Shown here piece after piece: positions 1 to 7,649 of a DNA stretch of 64,000 bases. The stretch's first letter is position 1. The number at the start of each line of letters is the position of its first letter. Source of the DNA: Magnetococcales bacterium (GTDB lineage Bacteria > Pseudomonadota > Magnetococcia > Magnetococcales > JADFYX01); assembly GCA_015232405.1 (NCBI GenBank), contig JADFZS010000009.1, positions 1-64,000 on the forward strand. Direction: 5' to 3'. The notes beneath the pieces are model-generated. The model had not been told where the DNA came from. It did no database searches and was given only the letters and a program-made list of their open reading frames with translations. A program made the translations under genes and the position numbers.

Positions 1-2
1 TT

Positions 3-86
3 GATCTGTTTATTTTTCTTGTCGATAAATTCGGTATAAAAATAACAGGAAGTATCCCCGGGCCAGGGATTTTGCCAGCTCGCTAA
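3..86 (+). CDS. 3' end of an upstream ORF (partial, unidentified)
   Basis: An open frame enters from the left edge and ends at a TAA at 84-86, reading a short C-terminal tail that ends in GPGILPAR. It stops just before the murB ribosome binding site. Division clusters often carry murC upstream of murB, but the tail is too short for me to recognise as MurC. It may equally be chance. Confidence 0.25.
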   Translation, partial: DLFIFLVDKFGIKITGSIPGPGILPAR

Positions 87-107
87 CCTTGGAAGGTGTC
101 AATTAAT

Positions 108-1037
108 ATGACACATTCACTACCATTCAGTGGCGTAGAGAGCCAGATATTATCTCAAGTCCCCCTCAACCGACGCACAACATGGCGCATTGGTGGTGTT
201 ACTCGCTGGCTGGCAACACCTAAAAACTGTGAGGAGCTGGCCCAACTTTGGCGACAGTCAGCCGATGACATTCCCCGTTTTCTTCTGGGGGGTGGTAGCA
301 ATATATTGGTTGAAGATTCCGGTTTTAACGGCTTGGCAGTTAACTTAAGCCAACATATAAACCAGATAAAGCTATTGGATGATGATGAGGGTTTACAGAT
401 AATGGCTGAGGCCGGGGCAAGCACAAGTGCCCTGGCCCATTTTGCCAGATTGCACAGTTTAACAGGGGCAGAATTTTTAGGGGGAATACCGGGAACCATT
501 GGAGGAGCAGTTAAAATGAATGCCGGGGCCAATGGTGGTGATATCGCAAAAATATTAATCAATGCCCAACTTTTGGACTGTAACGGTAACAGCCATATCT
601 GGCCCGTGGAAAAACTTGGCTTGGGCTATCGAAAGTCCCAAATACCCAAAGGGTGGATATTTGTAAAGGGGACATTCAAGCTAAAACATGGCGAGCAAAA
701 AGCGATAAAAGAAAAAATGCGCCAGTTCAACCAGCACCGTTTAAAGAGCCAACCACTGAACTACGCTTCGGCTGGCAGCACTTTTAAAAATCCCACCAAG
801 GGTCCAGCAGCCTGGAAGTTGATTGACGATGCCGGGTTTAGAGGTATGCGCATTGGTGATGCCCAGGTGTCCGAGAAACATAGCAATTTTCTTGTCAATT
901 TAGGCAAAGCCACAAGCTATGACATGTTGGCTCTAATTGATAAAATACGAGAAAAAGTAATACAAAAAACCGGGGAGAGCCTCAACCTTGAGGTGGCAAT
1001 ATTGGGACCGCAGGGTTTCAGGGGTAAAGACTTGTAG
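108..1037 (+). CDS. murB: UDP-N-acetylenolpyruvoylglucosamine reductase MurB
   Basis: MurB is a cytoplasmic FAD enzyme that uses NADPH to reduce UDP-GlcNAc-enolpyruvate to UDP-MurNAc, the second committed step of peptidoglycan precursor synthesis. The FAD-binding signature LGGGSNILV, the stretch GAEFLGGIPGTIGGAVKMNAGA and the C-terminal catalytic region with SAGSTFKNP are all present. The lack of an extra insertion after the Ser motif and the length near 310 residues fit the shorter type II MurB. The ORF track starts at GTG 96, but the Shine-Dalgarno GGAAGG at 91-96 would overlap that codon. It sits about 11 nt before ATG 108, so I prefer 108. The gene is the first of a co-directional murB-ddl-ftsQ-ftsA-ftsZ run. 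Confidence 0.95.
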   Translation: MTHSLPFSGVESQILSQVPLNRRTTWRIGGVTRWLATPKNCEELAQLWRQSADDIPRFLLGGGSNILVEDSGFNGLAVNLSQHINQIKLLDDDEGLQIMAEAGASTSALAHFARLHSLTGAEFLGGIPGTIGGAVKMNAGANGGDIAKILINAQLLDCNGNSHIWPVEKLGLGYRKSQIPKGWIFVKGTFKLKHGEQKAIKEKMRQFNQHRLKSQPLNYASAGSTFKNPTKGPAAWKLIDDAGFRGMRIGDAQVSEKHSNFLVNLGKATSYDMLALIDKIREKVIQKTGESLNLEVAILGPQGFRGKDL

Positions 1038-1087
1038 CTTGAAGCAATAAAGTTTTTGTTTGAATTTAAACAGTTATATGTATATCA

Positions 1088-1125
1088 GTAGGAGCAAGAA
1101 CACTCCTACCTATAACAGTTAGGAG
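1088..1125 (+). promoter_or_regulatory. Possible RBS-sequestering hairpin before ddl
   Basis: GTAGGAG at 1088-1094 and CTCCTAC at 1103-1109 form a perfect 7-bp hairpin. The ddl Shine-Dalgarno TTAGGAG at 1119-1125 repeats the left arm, so CTCCTA can pair with either the upstream decoy or the ribosome binding site. Two mutually exclusive hairpins result. This is seen in the sequence; a regulatory role is inferred. Confidence 0.35.
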
Positions 1126-1133
1126 CAGTTGAT

Positions 1134-2117
1134 TTGTCTGACACAAAACCTCATATCGGTGTTCTTTTAGGCGGCAACTCTACAGAGAGAGAGGTGAGCC
1201 TTAACAGTGGTGAAGCACTGGTTGGTGCTTACAAACAGCTTGGATACAAGGTAACTCCCATTGATACCGCCGATGGAGCCAGTCTACCAGCTACTCTGTT
1301 GGAGAAAAAGATTGATGTAGCAGTTATTGCACTTCACGGCCCCGGTGGAGAGGATGGTGCAATACAGGGCCTGCTTGAAACCATGGGCATACCATATAGC
1401 GGCTCTGGGGTTGCAGCCTCTGCTGTATGTATGGATAAAGTGCTTACCAAGCAAATTTTACGTGACTCTGGCCTGCCAACTCCCCCTTGGAGTGAGGTCA
1501 CTGTAGAAAAATGTAAAATAATTAAACGCCAAGCAACAGCGCAAAATTTAACACCACCCTATTTTATAAAACCCTTGAACACCGGCTCTAGTGTGGGGGT
1601 AATAAAAACAGGGCCAGACACCAAAGCCGATGATAACATTGATGAATTTCTTATAAAATCGGCTAACGATGCCGCCCCTGATGGTAGCGAGACAAGGGTG
1701 TTAATTGAGAAAGAGGTGGCTGGAACAGAGGTTACTCTGACAATTTTAGACAAAAAAATATTACCCATCATTGAAATTCTTCCAAAAAAAGGGTTTTATA
1801 GTTACGATAATAAATATACAGTAGGTAGGACCCAGTACCTAATCCCCCCAAGAGAGCTTGGTGAGGGGACCCTTAAACGGGTGGGTGAGTTGGGACTTGC
1901 TGCGGGGCAACTACTTGGTTGCCGGGGGTTATACAGGGTCGATTTTATAGTTGATGCCAATGAACAGCCCTGGATATTGGAGCTAAACACCATACCCGGT
2001 CTAACCAGAACAAGCCTAGCCCCTAAAGCTGCATTGGCAATTGGCCTCTCTTTTGAGGAGTTGGCGAGTCAGATACTGGCTGGAGCCAGGTTGGATATAT
2101 GTATCACAAAACAGTAA
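1134..2117 (+). CDS. ddl: D-alanine--D-alanine ligase
   Basis: Ddl joins two D-alanines using ATP, giving the dipeptide that MurF adds to the peptidoglycan stem. The protein has 327 residues, normal for the family. It carries the N-terminal HGPGGEDGAIQG loop, the ATP-grasp motif KPLNTGSSVGV, and the metal- and substrate-binding end LELNTIPGLTRTSLAP. The start is TTG with AGGAG eight bases upstream; no ATG lies close to this ribosome binding site. The 3' end overlaps ftsQ by 19 nt, which implies translational coupling. Confidence 0.95.
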   Translation: MSDTKPHIGVLLGGNSTEREVSLNSGEALVGAYKQLGYKVTPIDTADGASLPATLLEKKIDVAVIALHGPGGEDGAIQGLLETMGIPYSGSGVAASAVCMDKVLTKQILRDSGLPTPPWSEVTVEKCKIIKRQATAQNLTPPYFIKPLNTGSSVGVIKTGPDTKADDNIDEFLIKSANDAAPDGSETRVLIEKEVAGTEVTLTILDKKILPIIEILPKKGFYSYDNKYTVGRTQYLIPPRELGEGTLKRVGELGLAAGQLLGCRGLYRVDFIVDANEQPWILELNTIPGLTRTSLAPKAALAIGLSFEELASQILAGARLDICITKQ

Positions 2118-2812
2118 AGATTGTTGCTGTGATTTTACTGCTGGGAGGAGTATATCTTGGCTGGATAGAGGCAAAAAAACCGGGACGTTTTCCTCTCCAG
2201 GAGATACATCTTGAGGGTGTTGTCAACAGCGATGTTGATGAGGCCTTGAAGATAATAAAAATAGATAAAGGGGTAAATCTATTAAATATTGATTTAACCA
2301 AAGTAAAAGATAGCCTGTTGACTCTTCCCTGGATTAGATCAGTACGGGTCAAAAGGGTTTATCCCGGTACTCTAGCTATCAATCTAAGTGAGAAGATAGC
2401 GGTATGTATGGGTAAAGAAGATGGTCGTCTCCATCTTTTAGATGAGTATGGGGCGAGAATCAAACAGCTAGAAGCAAAAGATCCATTGGTGTTTCCGGTT
2501 GTGGCAACAACAGACCTAAACCGTGAAAGAGCTGCAAAAATAGTTTGGCTGATAAACCTATTAGGTCGCCATCCATGGATCAAAGACAGGGTTTCAGAGG
2601 CGACTGGATATGCGGGAGACCGTTGGGTTTTATATACCAAGAAGGGTATAAAGCTGCTTTTATCGGCTGATGCTGATAAGGAGCTTGAGCAGCTTTTGCG
2701 GTTGCAAAAACGTTACGACATACTAAACCGTCAGGTTAGACAGATTGAGCTGAGAATTCCCGGTCGTGTGGCTGTGCGGATGAGCAAGCCGAACCTGGAA
2801 ATGATTATGTGA
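2099..2812 (+). CDS. ftsQ: Cell division protein FtsQ
   Basis: FtsQ is a bitopic inner-membrane protein that links early and late divisome proteins through FtsB and FtsL. The 237-residue product has a short cytoplasmic N-terminus, one membrane segment at about residues 8-24 (VAVILLLGGVYLGW), then a POTRA domain beginning around PLQEIHLEG and including LPWIRSVRVKRVYPG, followed by the FtsQ/DivIB beta domain. Its start lies inside ddl. The position between ddl and ftsA is the classic one. Confidence 0.92.
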   Translation: MYHKTVKIVAVILLLGGVYLGWIEAKKPGRFPLQEIHLEGVVNSDVDEALKIIKIDKGVNLLNIDLTKVKDSLLTLPWIRSVRVKRVYPGTLAINLSEKIAVCMGKEDGRLHLLDEYGARIKQLEAKDPLVFPVVATTDLNRERAAKIVWLINLLGRHPWIKDRVSEATGYAGDRWVLYTKKGIKLLLSADADKELEQLLRLQKRYDILNRQVRQIELRIPGRVAVRMSKPNLEMIM

Positions 2813-2831
2813 TGGTTGTGTGATGAAAGAA

Positions 2832-2858
2832 TAGGAAGATGGTTGTTATATCTTCCTA
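2832..2858. repeat. Perfect 9-bp stem-loop between ftsQ and ftsA
   Basis: TAGGAAGAT and ATCTTCCTA are separated by 9 nt in the 229-nt gap before ftsA. No U-run follows directly, so it is not a typical intrinsic terminator. It could be an attenuation or RNA-processing site that uncouples ftsA-ftsZ levels from ftsQ (inference). Confidence 0.35.
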
Positions 2859-3041
2859 GAATAAGCGGGGGGCTGAGTGTAGAGCGATTTTTTTTAAACT
2901 GATACTAGGTGGTAGATTTTAGTTTGCCACAATCGGTTTTTTGCTGGTTGCTCGATGACGTTGGCCTATAGTCGGATTGAAAGCTTGGATTTTATTTCAA
3001 GCCGGAAGATCTGTCATTTTATTGTAAAGCTGGACGAATCA

Positions 3042-4280
3042 ATGCCCAAACAGGATCAGAACCTGATCGTTGGACTCGACATTGGCACTACAAAAATTGT
3101 CTGCATCGTTGCAGACCTTCAGCCAGATGGTCGATTGGATATTGTTGGCTTAGGCTCCCACCCTTCACGGGGTCTGCGAAAGGGAGTGGTTATCGACATC
3201 GACTCCACAGTCGAGAGTATGCGCATGGCTGTGGAAGAGGCCGAGCTTATGGCTGGTGTCGAGATAAACATGGTCTACGCTGGTATTGCAGGTGGCCATA
3301 TCAAGAGCGGCAATTCAAATGGAGTTGTAGCCACCAAAGAGGGCGAGGTTACCCCCCAAGATATCCAGAGAGTACTTGATGCAGCACGAGCCCAGAACAT
3401 TCCCATGGATCGCGAGATCCTCCACGTTATACCACAAGAATACAATTTAGATGGTCAAGATGGTATAAAAGAGCCTCTTGGTATGTCTGGTGTGCGTCTT
3501 GAAGCCCATGTCCATGTGGTTACAGGAGCGGTCTCCTCCGCCCAAAATATCATAAAATGTGTCAATCGCTGTGGTTTGGATGTTGGGGATATCATCTTGG
3601 AGCAGCTCGCCTCCTCCGAGGCTGTGCTCACCTCAGATGAGAAAGAGTTGGGGGTCTGTATCCTTGATATTGGTGGCGGCACTACAGATATTGCCATTTT
3701 TGCAGAGGGATATGTAAAACACACCGCAGTTCTTGCCATTGGTGGCGACCATTTAACCAACGATATTGCTGTTGGTCTGCGTACCCCCACCAAAGAGGCC
3801 GACATGATCAAGCGCAAATATGGTTGCGCTCTATCTTCCCTGGTGGTTCCAGAGGAGACAATTGAAGTTCCGAGCATTGGCGATAGAGAGCCACGCTCAT
3901 TGGCACGACATATTTTAGCTGAAATTATTGAACCACGGGTTGAGGAGCTATTCACCCTTGTTAACCGGGAGATTGCCCAGTCTGGTTTTGAAGAACATAT
4001 CACAGCTGGCATTGTCCTTACTGGTGGCTCCGCTATAACAACTGGCATGGTTGAGTTGGCAGAAGAGATTTTCAATAAACCGGTACGCCGGGGAATACCA
4101 CAAGGTGTGGGAGGTTTGAATGATGTAGTAGCAAGCCCAGTTTATGCAACCGCAGTTGGGCTAGTGCTGTTTGCAAGCCGTAATGAACGTGACATGTCCA
4201 AAAAGTTCATCCCAGAAGAAGCTGGCAGTGTTCAGGGTATAATACAGCGTATGCGTGCGTGGCTAAGTGATGTTTTTTAA
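3042..4280 (+). CDS. ftsA: Cell division protein FtsA
   Basis: FtsA is the actin-like protein that tethers FtsZ filaments to the inner membrane. The product has the phosphate-1 motif GLDIGTTKIV at its N-terminus, the SHS2/1C domain, the phosphate-2 loop LDIGGGTTDIAIF, the adenosine motif LTGGSA, and a C-terminal amphipathic membrane-targeting helix ending RMRAWLSDVF. The ORF track adds 29 residues from ATG 2955 that do not resemble FtsA. The family usually starts just before the IVGLDIGTT strand, so ATG 3042 (MPKQDQN, 412 residues) is chosen, with a weak TGGACGA ribosome site. Confidence 0.95.
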   Translation: MPKQDQNLIVGLDIGTTKIVCIVADLQPDGRLDIVGLGSHPSRGLRKGVVIDIDSTVESMRMAVEEAELMAGVEINMVYAGIAGGHIKSGNSNGVVATKEGEVTPQDIQRVLDAARAQNIPMDREILHVIPQEYNLDGQDGIKEPLGMSGVRLEAHVHVVTGAVSSAQNIIKCVNRCGLDVGDIILEQLASSEAVLTSDEKELGVCILDIGGGTTDIAIFAEGYVKHTAVLAIGGDHLTNDIAVGLRTPTKEADMIKRKYGCALSSLVVPEETIEVPSIGDREPRSLARHILAEIIEPRVEELFTLVNREIAQSGFEEHITAGIVLTGGSAITTGMVELAEEIFNKPVRRGIPQGVGGLNDVVASPVYATAVGLVLFASRNERDMSKKFIPEEAGSVQGIIQRMRAWLSDVF

Positions 4281-4327
4281 TATGTGTCCTGGTCGTTAAA
4301 GACCGAGACTGAGAGGGGTATATAAAG

Positions 4328-5527
4328 ATGGCAATTGAGTTTGAGACCAACGAACCGTTAGAAGCACGGATTAAAGTCGTCGGTGTAGGAGGTGGCGGAG
4401 GCAACGCCATTAACAACATGATCCAGTCGCAACTGGAAGGTGTTGAGTTTATTGTTGCCAATACCGATGCCCAGGCTCTATCCCGCAACCTTGCCCCAAC
4501 TAGACTGCAAATTGGTGAGGCTGTCACCCGTGGCTTGGGTGCTGGAGCCAAACCTGAGGTTGGCATGAAGGCAGCTGAAGAGAGTCGTGACCGTATCCAG
4601 GAGATGTTCACTGGAGCCGACATGGTGTTTATCACTGCTGGTATGGGTGGTGGAACCGGAACTGGTGCGGCCCCTATTATCGCTTCTGTTGCCAAAGAGA
4701 TGGGTATTTTGACTGTAGCTGTTGTCACCAAACCTTTTAACTTTGAAGGTAAACGACGACTGCAACTTGCAGATGAAGGACTTGCTCTGCTGAGAGATCA
4801 GGTTGATACCGTTATCACCATCCCCAATCAAAAACTGTTATCAATAGTCGGCAAAAATACCACAATACTTGATGCCTTCCGCAAGGCTGATGATGTTTTG
4901 CAACAGGCGGTAAGGGGCATTACCGACCTTATCACCATCCCCGGCCTCATAAATGTTGACTTTGCTGATGTTAGAACCATCATGGATGAGATGGGGCAAG
5001 CGATGATGGGCGCTGCTGAATCTACCGGAGACACAAGAGCTTTGGATGCAGCAACCAACGCCATTTCAAGCCCTCTACTGGATGATGTATCAATTCATGG
5101 TGCAAAAGGTGTATTGATCAACATTACTGGTGGCTATAATCTGGCCTTACAGGAGGTTGATGAAGCTGCCACCGTTATCCGGGATATGGCCCATGATGAT
5201 GCCAATATTGTTTTTGGTGCTGTGCTGGATGAGTCCATGGAAGACTCTGTAAGAGTTACCGTTGTTGCCACAGGTATTGGTGGCGCAGAAACAGTAGCAT
5301 TCCCCAATAAAATGTCTTCTAATTCCCGTCTGTCACAGAGGCAACCGCCATTGGCTGCTTCAAACGACTCCATTATTGAGCCGGATTCCCCTGCTAAAAA
5401 AGCCAAAAAAAGCAGCAAAGCCCGTCGTAAAGTTGACAACAATCGATTTAACGGTCAAAGCTTAGACGATATCAACCAGCTTGACGCCTTTGATGTGCCA
5501 ACATTCTTACGCCGTCAGATGGATTGA
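4328..5527 (+). CDS. ftsZ: Cell division GTPase FtsZ
   Basis: FtsZ is the tubulin-like GTPase that forms the division ring. The protein has 399 residues. The N-terminal nucleotide pocket [14 protein letters not shown], the tubulin signature [10 protein letters not shown] and the T7 synergy-loop region around [11 protein letters not shown] are intact. A charged flexible linker ([12 protein letters not shown]) leads to the conserved C-terminal peptide [11 protein letters not shown] that binds FtsA and other partners. GAGAGGGG lies upstream of the ATG. It follows ftsA by 47 nt and is closed by a strong terminator. Confidence 0.98.
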   Translation: MAIEFETNEPLEARIKVVGVGGGGGNAINNMIQSQLEGVEFIVANTDAQALSRNLAPTRLQIGEAVTRGLGAGAKPEVGMKAAEESRDRIQEMFTGADMVFITAGMGGGTGTGAAPIIASVAKEMGILTVAVVTKPFNFEGKRRLQLADEGLALLRDQVDTVITIPNQKLLSIVGKNTTILDAFRKADDVLQQAVRGITDLITIPGLINVDFADVRTIMDEMGQAMMGAAESTGDTRALDAATNAISSPLLDDVSIHGAKGVLINITGGYNLALQEVDEAATVIRDMAHDDANIVFGAVLDESMEDSVRVTVVATGIGGAETVAFPNKMSSNSRLSQRQPPLAASNDSIIEPDSPAKKAKKSSKARRKVDNNRFNGQSLDDINQLDAFDVPTFLRRQMD

Positions 5528-5564
5528 TTAGGGAATATGGTGACAAAAAAAACACAAATTGTGA

Positions 5565-5595
5565 CAAAAAATCCACCATTTTGGTGGATTTTTTG
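5565..5595 (+). terminator. Intrinsic terminator after ftsZ
   Basis: CAAAAAATCCACCA pairs with TGGTGGATTTTTTG around a 3-nt loop, giving a near-perfect stem ending in a T run, 38 nt after the ftsZ stop. The A-rich left arm means it could also work on the opposite strand. It marks the end of the division operon. Confidence 0.85.
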
Positions 5596-5697
5596 TTGTT
5601 GATGTCACAAAAACTTGTTATTTGAGAACAATTTTCATTTAGACACCTGCAGAGTTTACGCTTAAAATTTCAATAACTTACACAACACACCCTACTC

Positions 5698-5724
5698 AAC
5701 CATGAAGGTTTCATGGTTTTTTTC
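5698..5724 (+). terminator. Second intrinsic terminator in the ftsZ-lpxC gap
   Basis: AACCATGAA and TTCATGGTT form a 9-bp stem with a tiny loop followed by seven T residues. It lies about 100 nt beyond the ftsZ terminator with no ORF between them. Either it is a back-up terminator or it ends a short unrecognised transcript starting in 5596-5697. The remainder of this 381-nt gap is AT-rich and non-coding apart from the sigma54-like site. Confidence 0.6.
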
Positions 5725-5789
5725 TTTCATGTAAATGTAATATTGTGTTATATTATTGCGATATGGTGCTAAATTACATCACCTAGTTT

Positions 5790-5805
5790 TGGCACATAAC
5801 ATGCT
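5790..5805 (+). promoter_or_regulatory. Sigma54-type promoter upstream of lpxC
   Basis: TGGCACATAACATGCT matches the -24/-12 consensus TGGCAC-N5-TTGC with a GG-N10-GC core and only small deviations. It would give a leader of roughly 90 nt before lpxC. Sigma54 control of lpxC is unusual, so this is a motif call only. Confidence 0.5.
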
Positions 5806-5908
5806 TATTGAAAGCTAGGGATATGGAAGATGTCAAAGTGCATATGAACTGTTGCTCTTACACTTCCAAGGTTTATTTTTTACACATCAATAAACGGAAA
5901 GCCACCAA

Positions 5909-6841
5909 ATGTATTTACAACGGACACTAAAAAATACCATTCGCTGTACTGGAATAGGGCTACATAGCGGTCGCAAGGTCTATATGTCCATCCGTCCTGC
6001 GTCTGAGAATACCGGTATTATATTTCACCGTACTGACTTAAACGGTGCATTGGTTCCTGCCAATGTCGCAAACATATCTGATACTCGTCTCTGCTCAACT
6101 GTTGCCAATGCCCAGGGGGATGTTGTCTCTACAGTTGAACATCTAATGGCTGCATTTGCTGGCCTGGGTGTGGACAACGCATTTGTCGACCTTGATGGCC
6201 CGGAAGTCCCCATTATGGATGGCAGTGCCGCCCCATTTGTATTTCTAATCCAGTGTGCTGGGGTTGTTGAACAGAACCTACCTAAAAAGTGGATTCGCAT
6301 CAAGAAAAAGGTCACCGTCAACGATGGGGAGAAAGAGGCCAGCTTTGAACCTCTTGACCATTTTAAAATCAGCTTTTTAATTGACTTCAACCACCCTATC
6401 ATCTCCCAGCAAGGTTTGGAGATGGATATTACTGAAACCACCTTTATCAAAGATGTCAGCCGTGCAAGAACCTTTGGTTTTCTGAAAGATATGGAGATGC
6501 TACGCTCCAACGGTCTTGCCAAGGGTGGCTCATTGGAGAACGCCATCGTTATTGGTGACTTCAGAATTTTAAATGAGGGTGGTCTACGTTACGAGCAGGA
6601 GTTTGTACGTCATAAAATAATTGATGCCATCGGCGACCTCTATCTACTTGGTCATCCAATCCAGGGCCATTTTAAAGGTATTCGTTCCGGTCATGCTCTT
6701 AACAACGCACTGTTAAAAAGCCTTTTGGCACAAAAAGATGCCTGGGAATTTGTTGAAAGCACTCCCGATATTGTTGTAGATACAACAGAAGATTACGCCA
6801 CACAAGAGAGCTTTCAGCCAGCAATGGCTATTCCTGCTTAA
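5909..6841 (+). CDS. lpxC: UDP-3-O-acyl-N-acetylglucosamine deacetylase LpxC
   Basis: LpxC is the zinc-dependent deacetylase that commits UDP-acyl-GlcNAc to lipid A synthesis. The protein has 310 residues, typical of the family. It shows the zinc-ligand motif [16 protein letters not shown], the FNHPII segment, SRARTFGFL, and the catalytic region [14 protein letters not shown] with the later GHxxN-type stretch [16 protein letters not shown] site precedes the ATG. It is frequently the gene after ftsZ in proteobacteria, as here, but terminators and a separate promoter make it its own transcription unit. Confidence 0.97.
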   Translation: MYLQRTLKNTIRCTGIGLHSGRKVYMSIRPASENTGIIFHRTDLNGALVPANVANISDTRLCSTVANAQGDVVSTVEHLMAAFAGLGVDNAFVDLDGPEVPIMDGSAAPFVFLIQCAGVVEQNLPKKWIRIKKKVTVNDGEKEASFEPLDHFKISFLIDFNHPIISQQGLEMDITETTFIKDVSRARTFGFLKDMEMLRSNGLAKGGSLENAIVIGDFRILNEGGLRYEQEFVRHKIIDAIGDLYLLGHPIQGHFKGIRSGHALNNALLKSLLAQKDAWEFVESTPDIVVDTTEDYATQESFQPAMAIPA

Positions 6842-6936
6842 AAAAATCCGCTACGGGGTTGTCATCTTTACAACCTCCCTATTGCTATCTTTAGCAAGCC
6901 CACGGTTGCAATCATCCAACAAGACAACATAAACTG

Positions 6937-6974
6937 ATACCGGATCATGGCAGAAGAGTGCCATGATCCGGTAT
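6937..6974. repeat. Perfect 16-bp inverted repeat
   Basis: ATACCGGATCATGGCA and TGCCATGATCCGGTAT flank the 6-nt loop GAAGAG, with no mismatch. No T run follows on either strand, so it is not an ordinary terminator. It lies about 95 nt after lpxC and 84 nt before the DUF4390 start. It could be a regulator binding site, an RNA-processing hairpin or the end of a mobile repeat. Confidence 0.6.
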
Positions 6975-7058
6975 GGGTTCGTGTGGTTGTTCTGCTAGTT
7001 AAAGCTTTGCAACAAGCCTTTATCAGTAATGTTTACGAAGGTCGGAGAGACCGCTAAA

Positions 7059-7649
7059 ATGGTTGGAAATTCAAGTCAATTCCGTAACATCACCATTGGT
7101 TTTATGCTCTGTTTGCTTCTTTTGACTGTGGGTTGCAGCCAAGAGCCAAAAAAGAAGAGTACCAACCCTATTGCCACTGCTTCTGCTTTTTTGCAAGGGG
7201 GTGATCTCTATGCAAGAGCCAACCTGCATCCAAAATTTTCCCAAGCAGTGCTAACCGCCCTACTCCATGGCGAACCTATTCAGGTTACATACCATTTCAG
7301 TTTTTTTCGTCGCCAACAGTATCTGCCGGACCTACCTCTAGCAAAGGTAGCATTATCAAAAAGTCTGCGGCTGCGTTTGGTCACCCAGAGATATGAGATG
7401 CACGATCTTTCAACAAACAAGATCCACTACACCCCTTATCCCGATGATGCAATACGATTTTTCAGCAATCCCCGTTTTGTACTGTTGGGTAGAAATGCCA
7501 ATTTAAAAAAAGAGTCCAGTTATTGGTTACGGGTTAATGTTGAGATCGACCATCGGGGCATGTCCCCTCTTTTTCGTACTTTAAAACAGTGGCTTACAAT
7601 CGACCAAGCCATGGACTATCATTATGATGTGGACTTTTTCAAACCATGA
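7059..7649 (+). CDS. DUF4390 family lipoprotein
   Basis: This protein resembles DUF4390 members, which sit immediately before NtrY-type kinases in many proteobacteria and have no known biochemical role. It has a hydrophobic N-terminal segment (FMLCLLLLTVGC) ending in a cysteine that looks like a lipobox, so it is probably an outer- or inner-membrane-anchored periplasmic protein. The body contains the family-like stretch VTYHFSFFRRQQYLPD and paired strands to the C-terminus. The track starts at ATG 7029, which has no ribosome site. ATG 7059 has GGAGAGA 11 nt upstream and is preferred. Its stop overlaps the kinase start as ATGA, so the two are coupled. Confidence 0.75.
   Translation: MVGNSSQFRNITIGFMLCLLLLTVGCSQEPKKKSTNPIATASAFLQGGDLYARANLHPKFSQAVLTALLHGEPIQVTYHFSFFRRQQYLPDLPLAKVALSKSLRLRLVTQRYEMHDLSTNKIHYTPYPDDAIRFFSNPRFVLLGRNANLKKESSYWLRVNVEIDHRGMSPLFRTLKQWLTIDQAMDYHYDVDFFKP

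Noticed and set aside
155-562. Antisense ORF opposite murB and similar long antisense ORFs throughout
   Set aside because: They mirror well-identified genes on the other strand, show no family motifs and lack ribosome sites.
6724-6742. Second sigma54-like site (TTGGCACAAAAAGATGCC)
   Set aside because: It is inside lpxC and the GG to GC spacing is 11 nt, not 10.
6937-6974. Intrinsic terminator of lpxC
   Set aside because: The stem is perfect, but neither side is followed by a T run.
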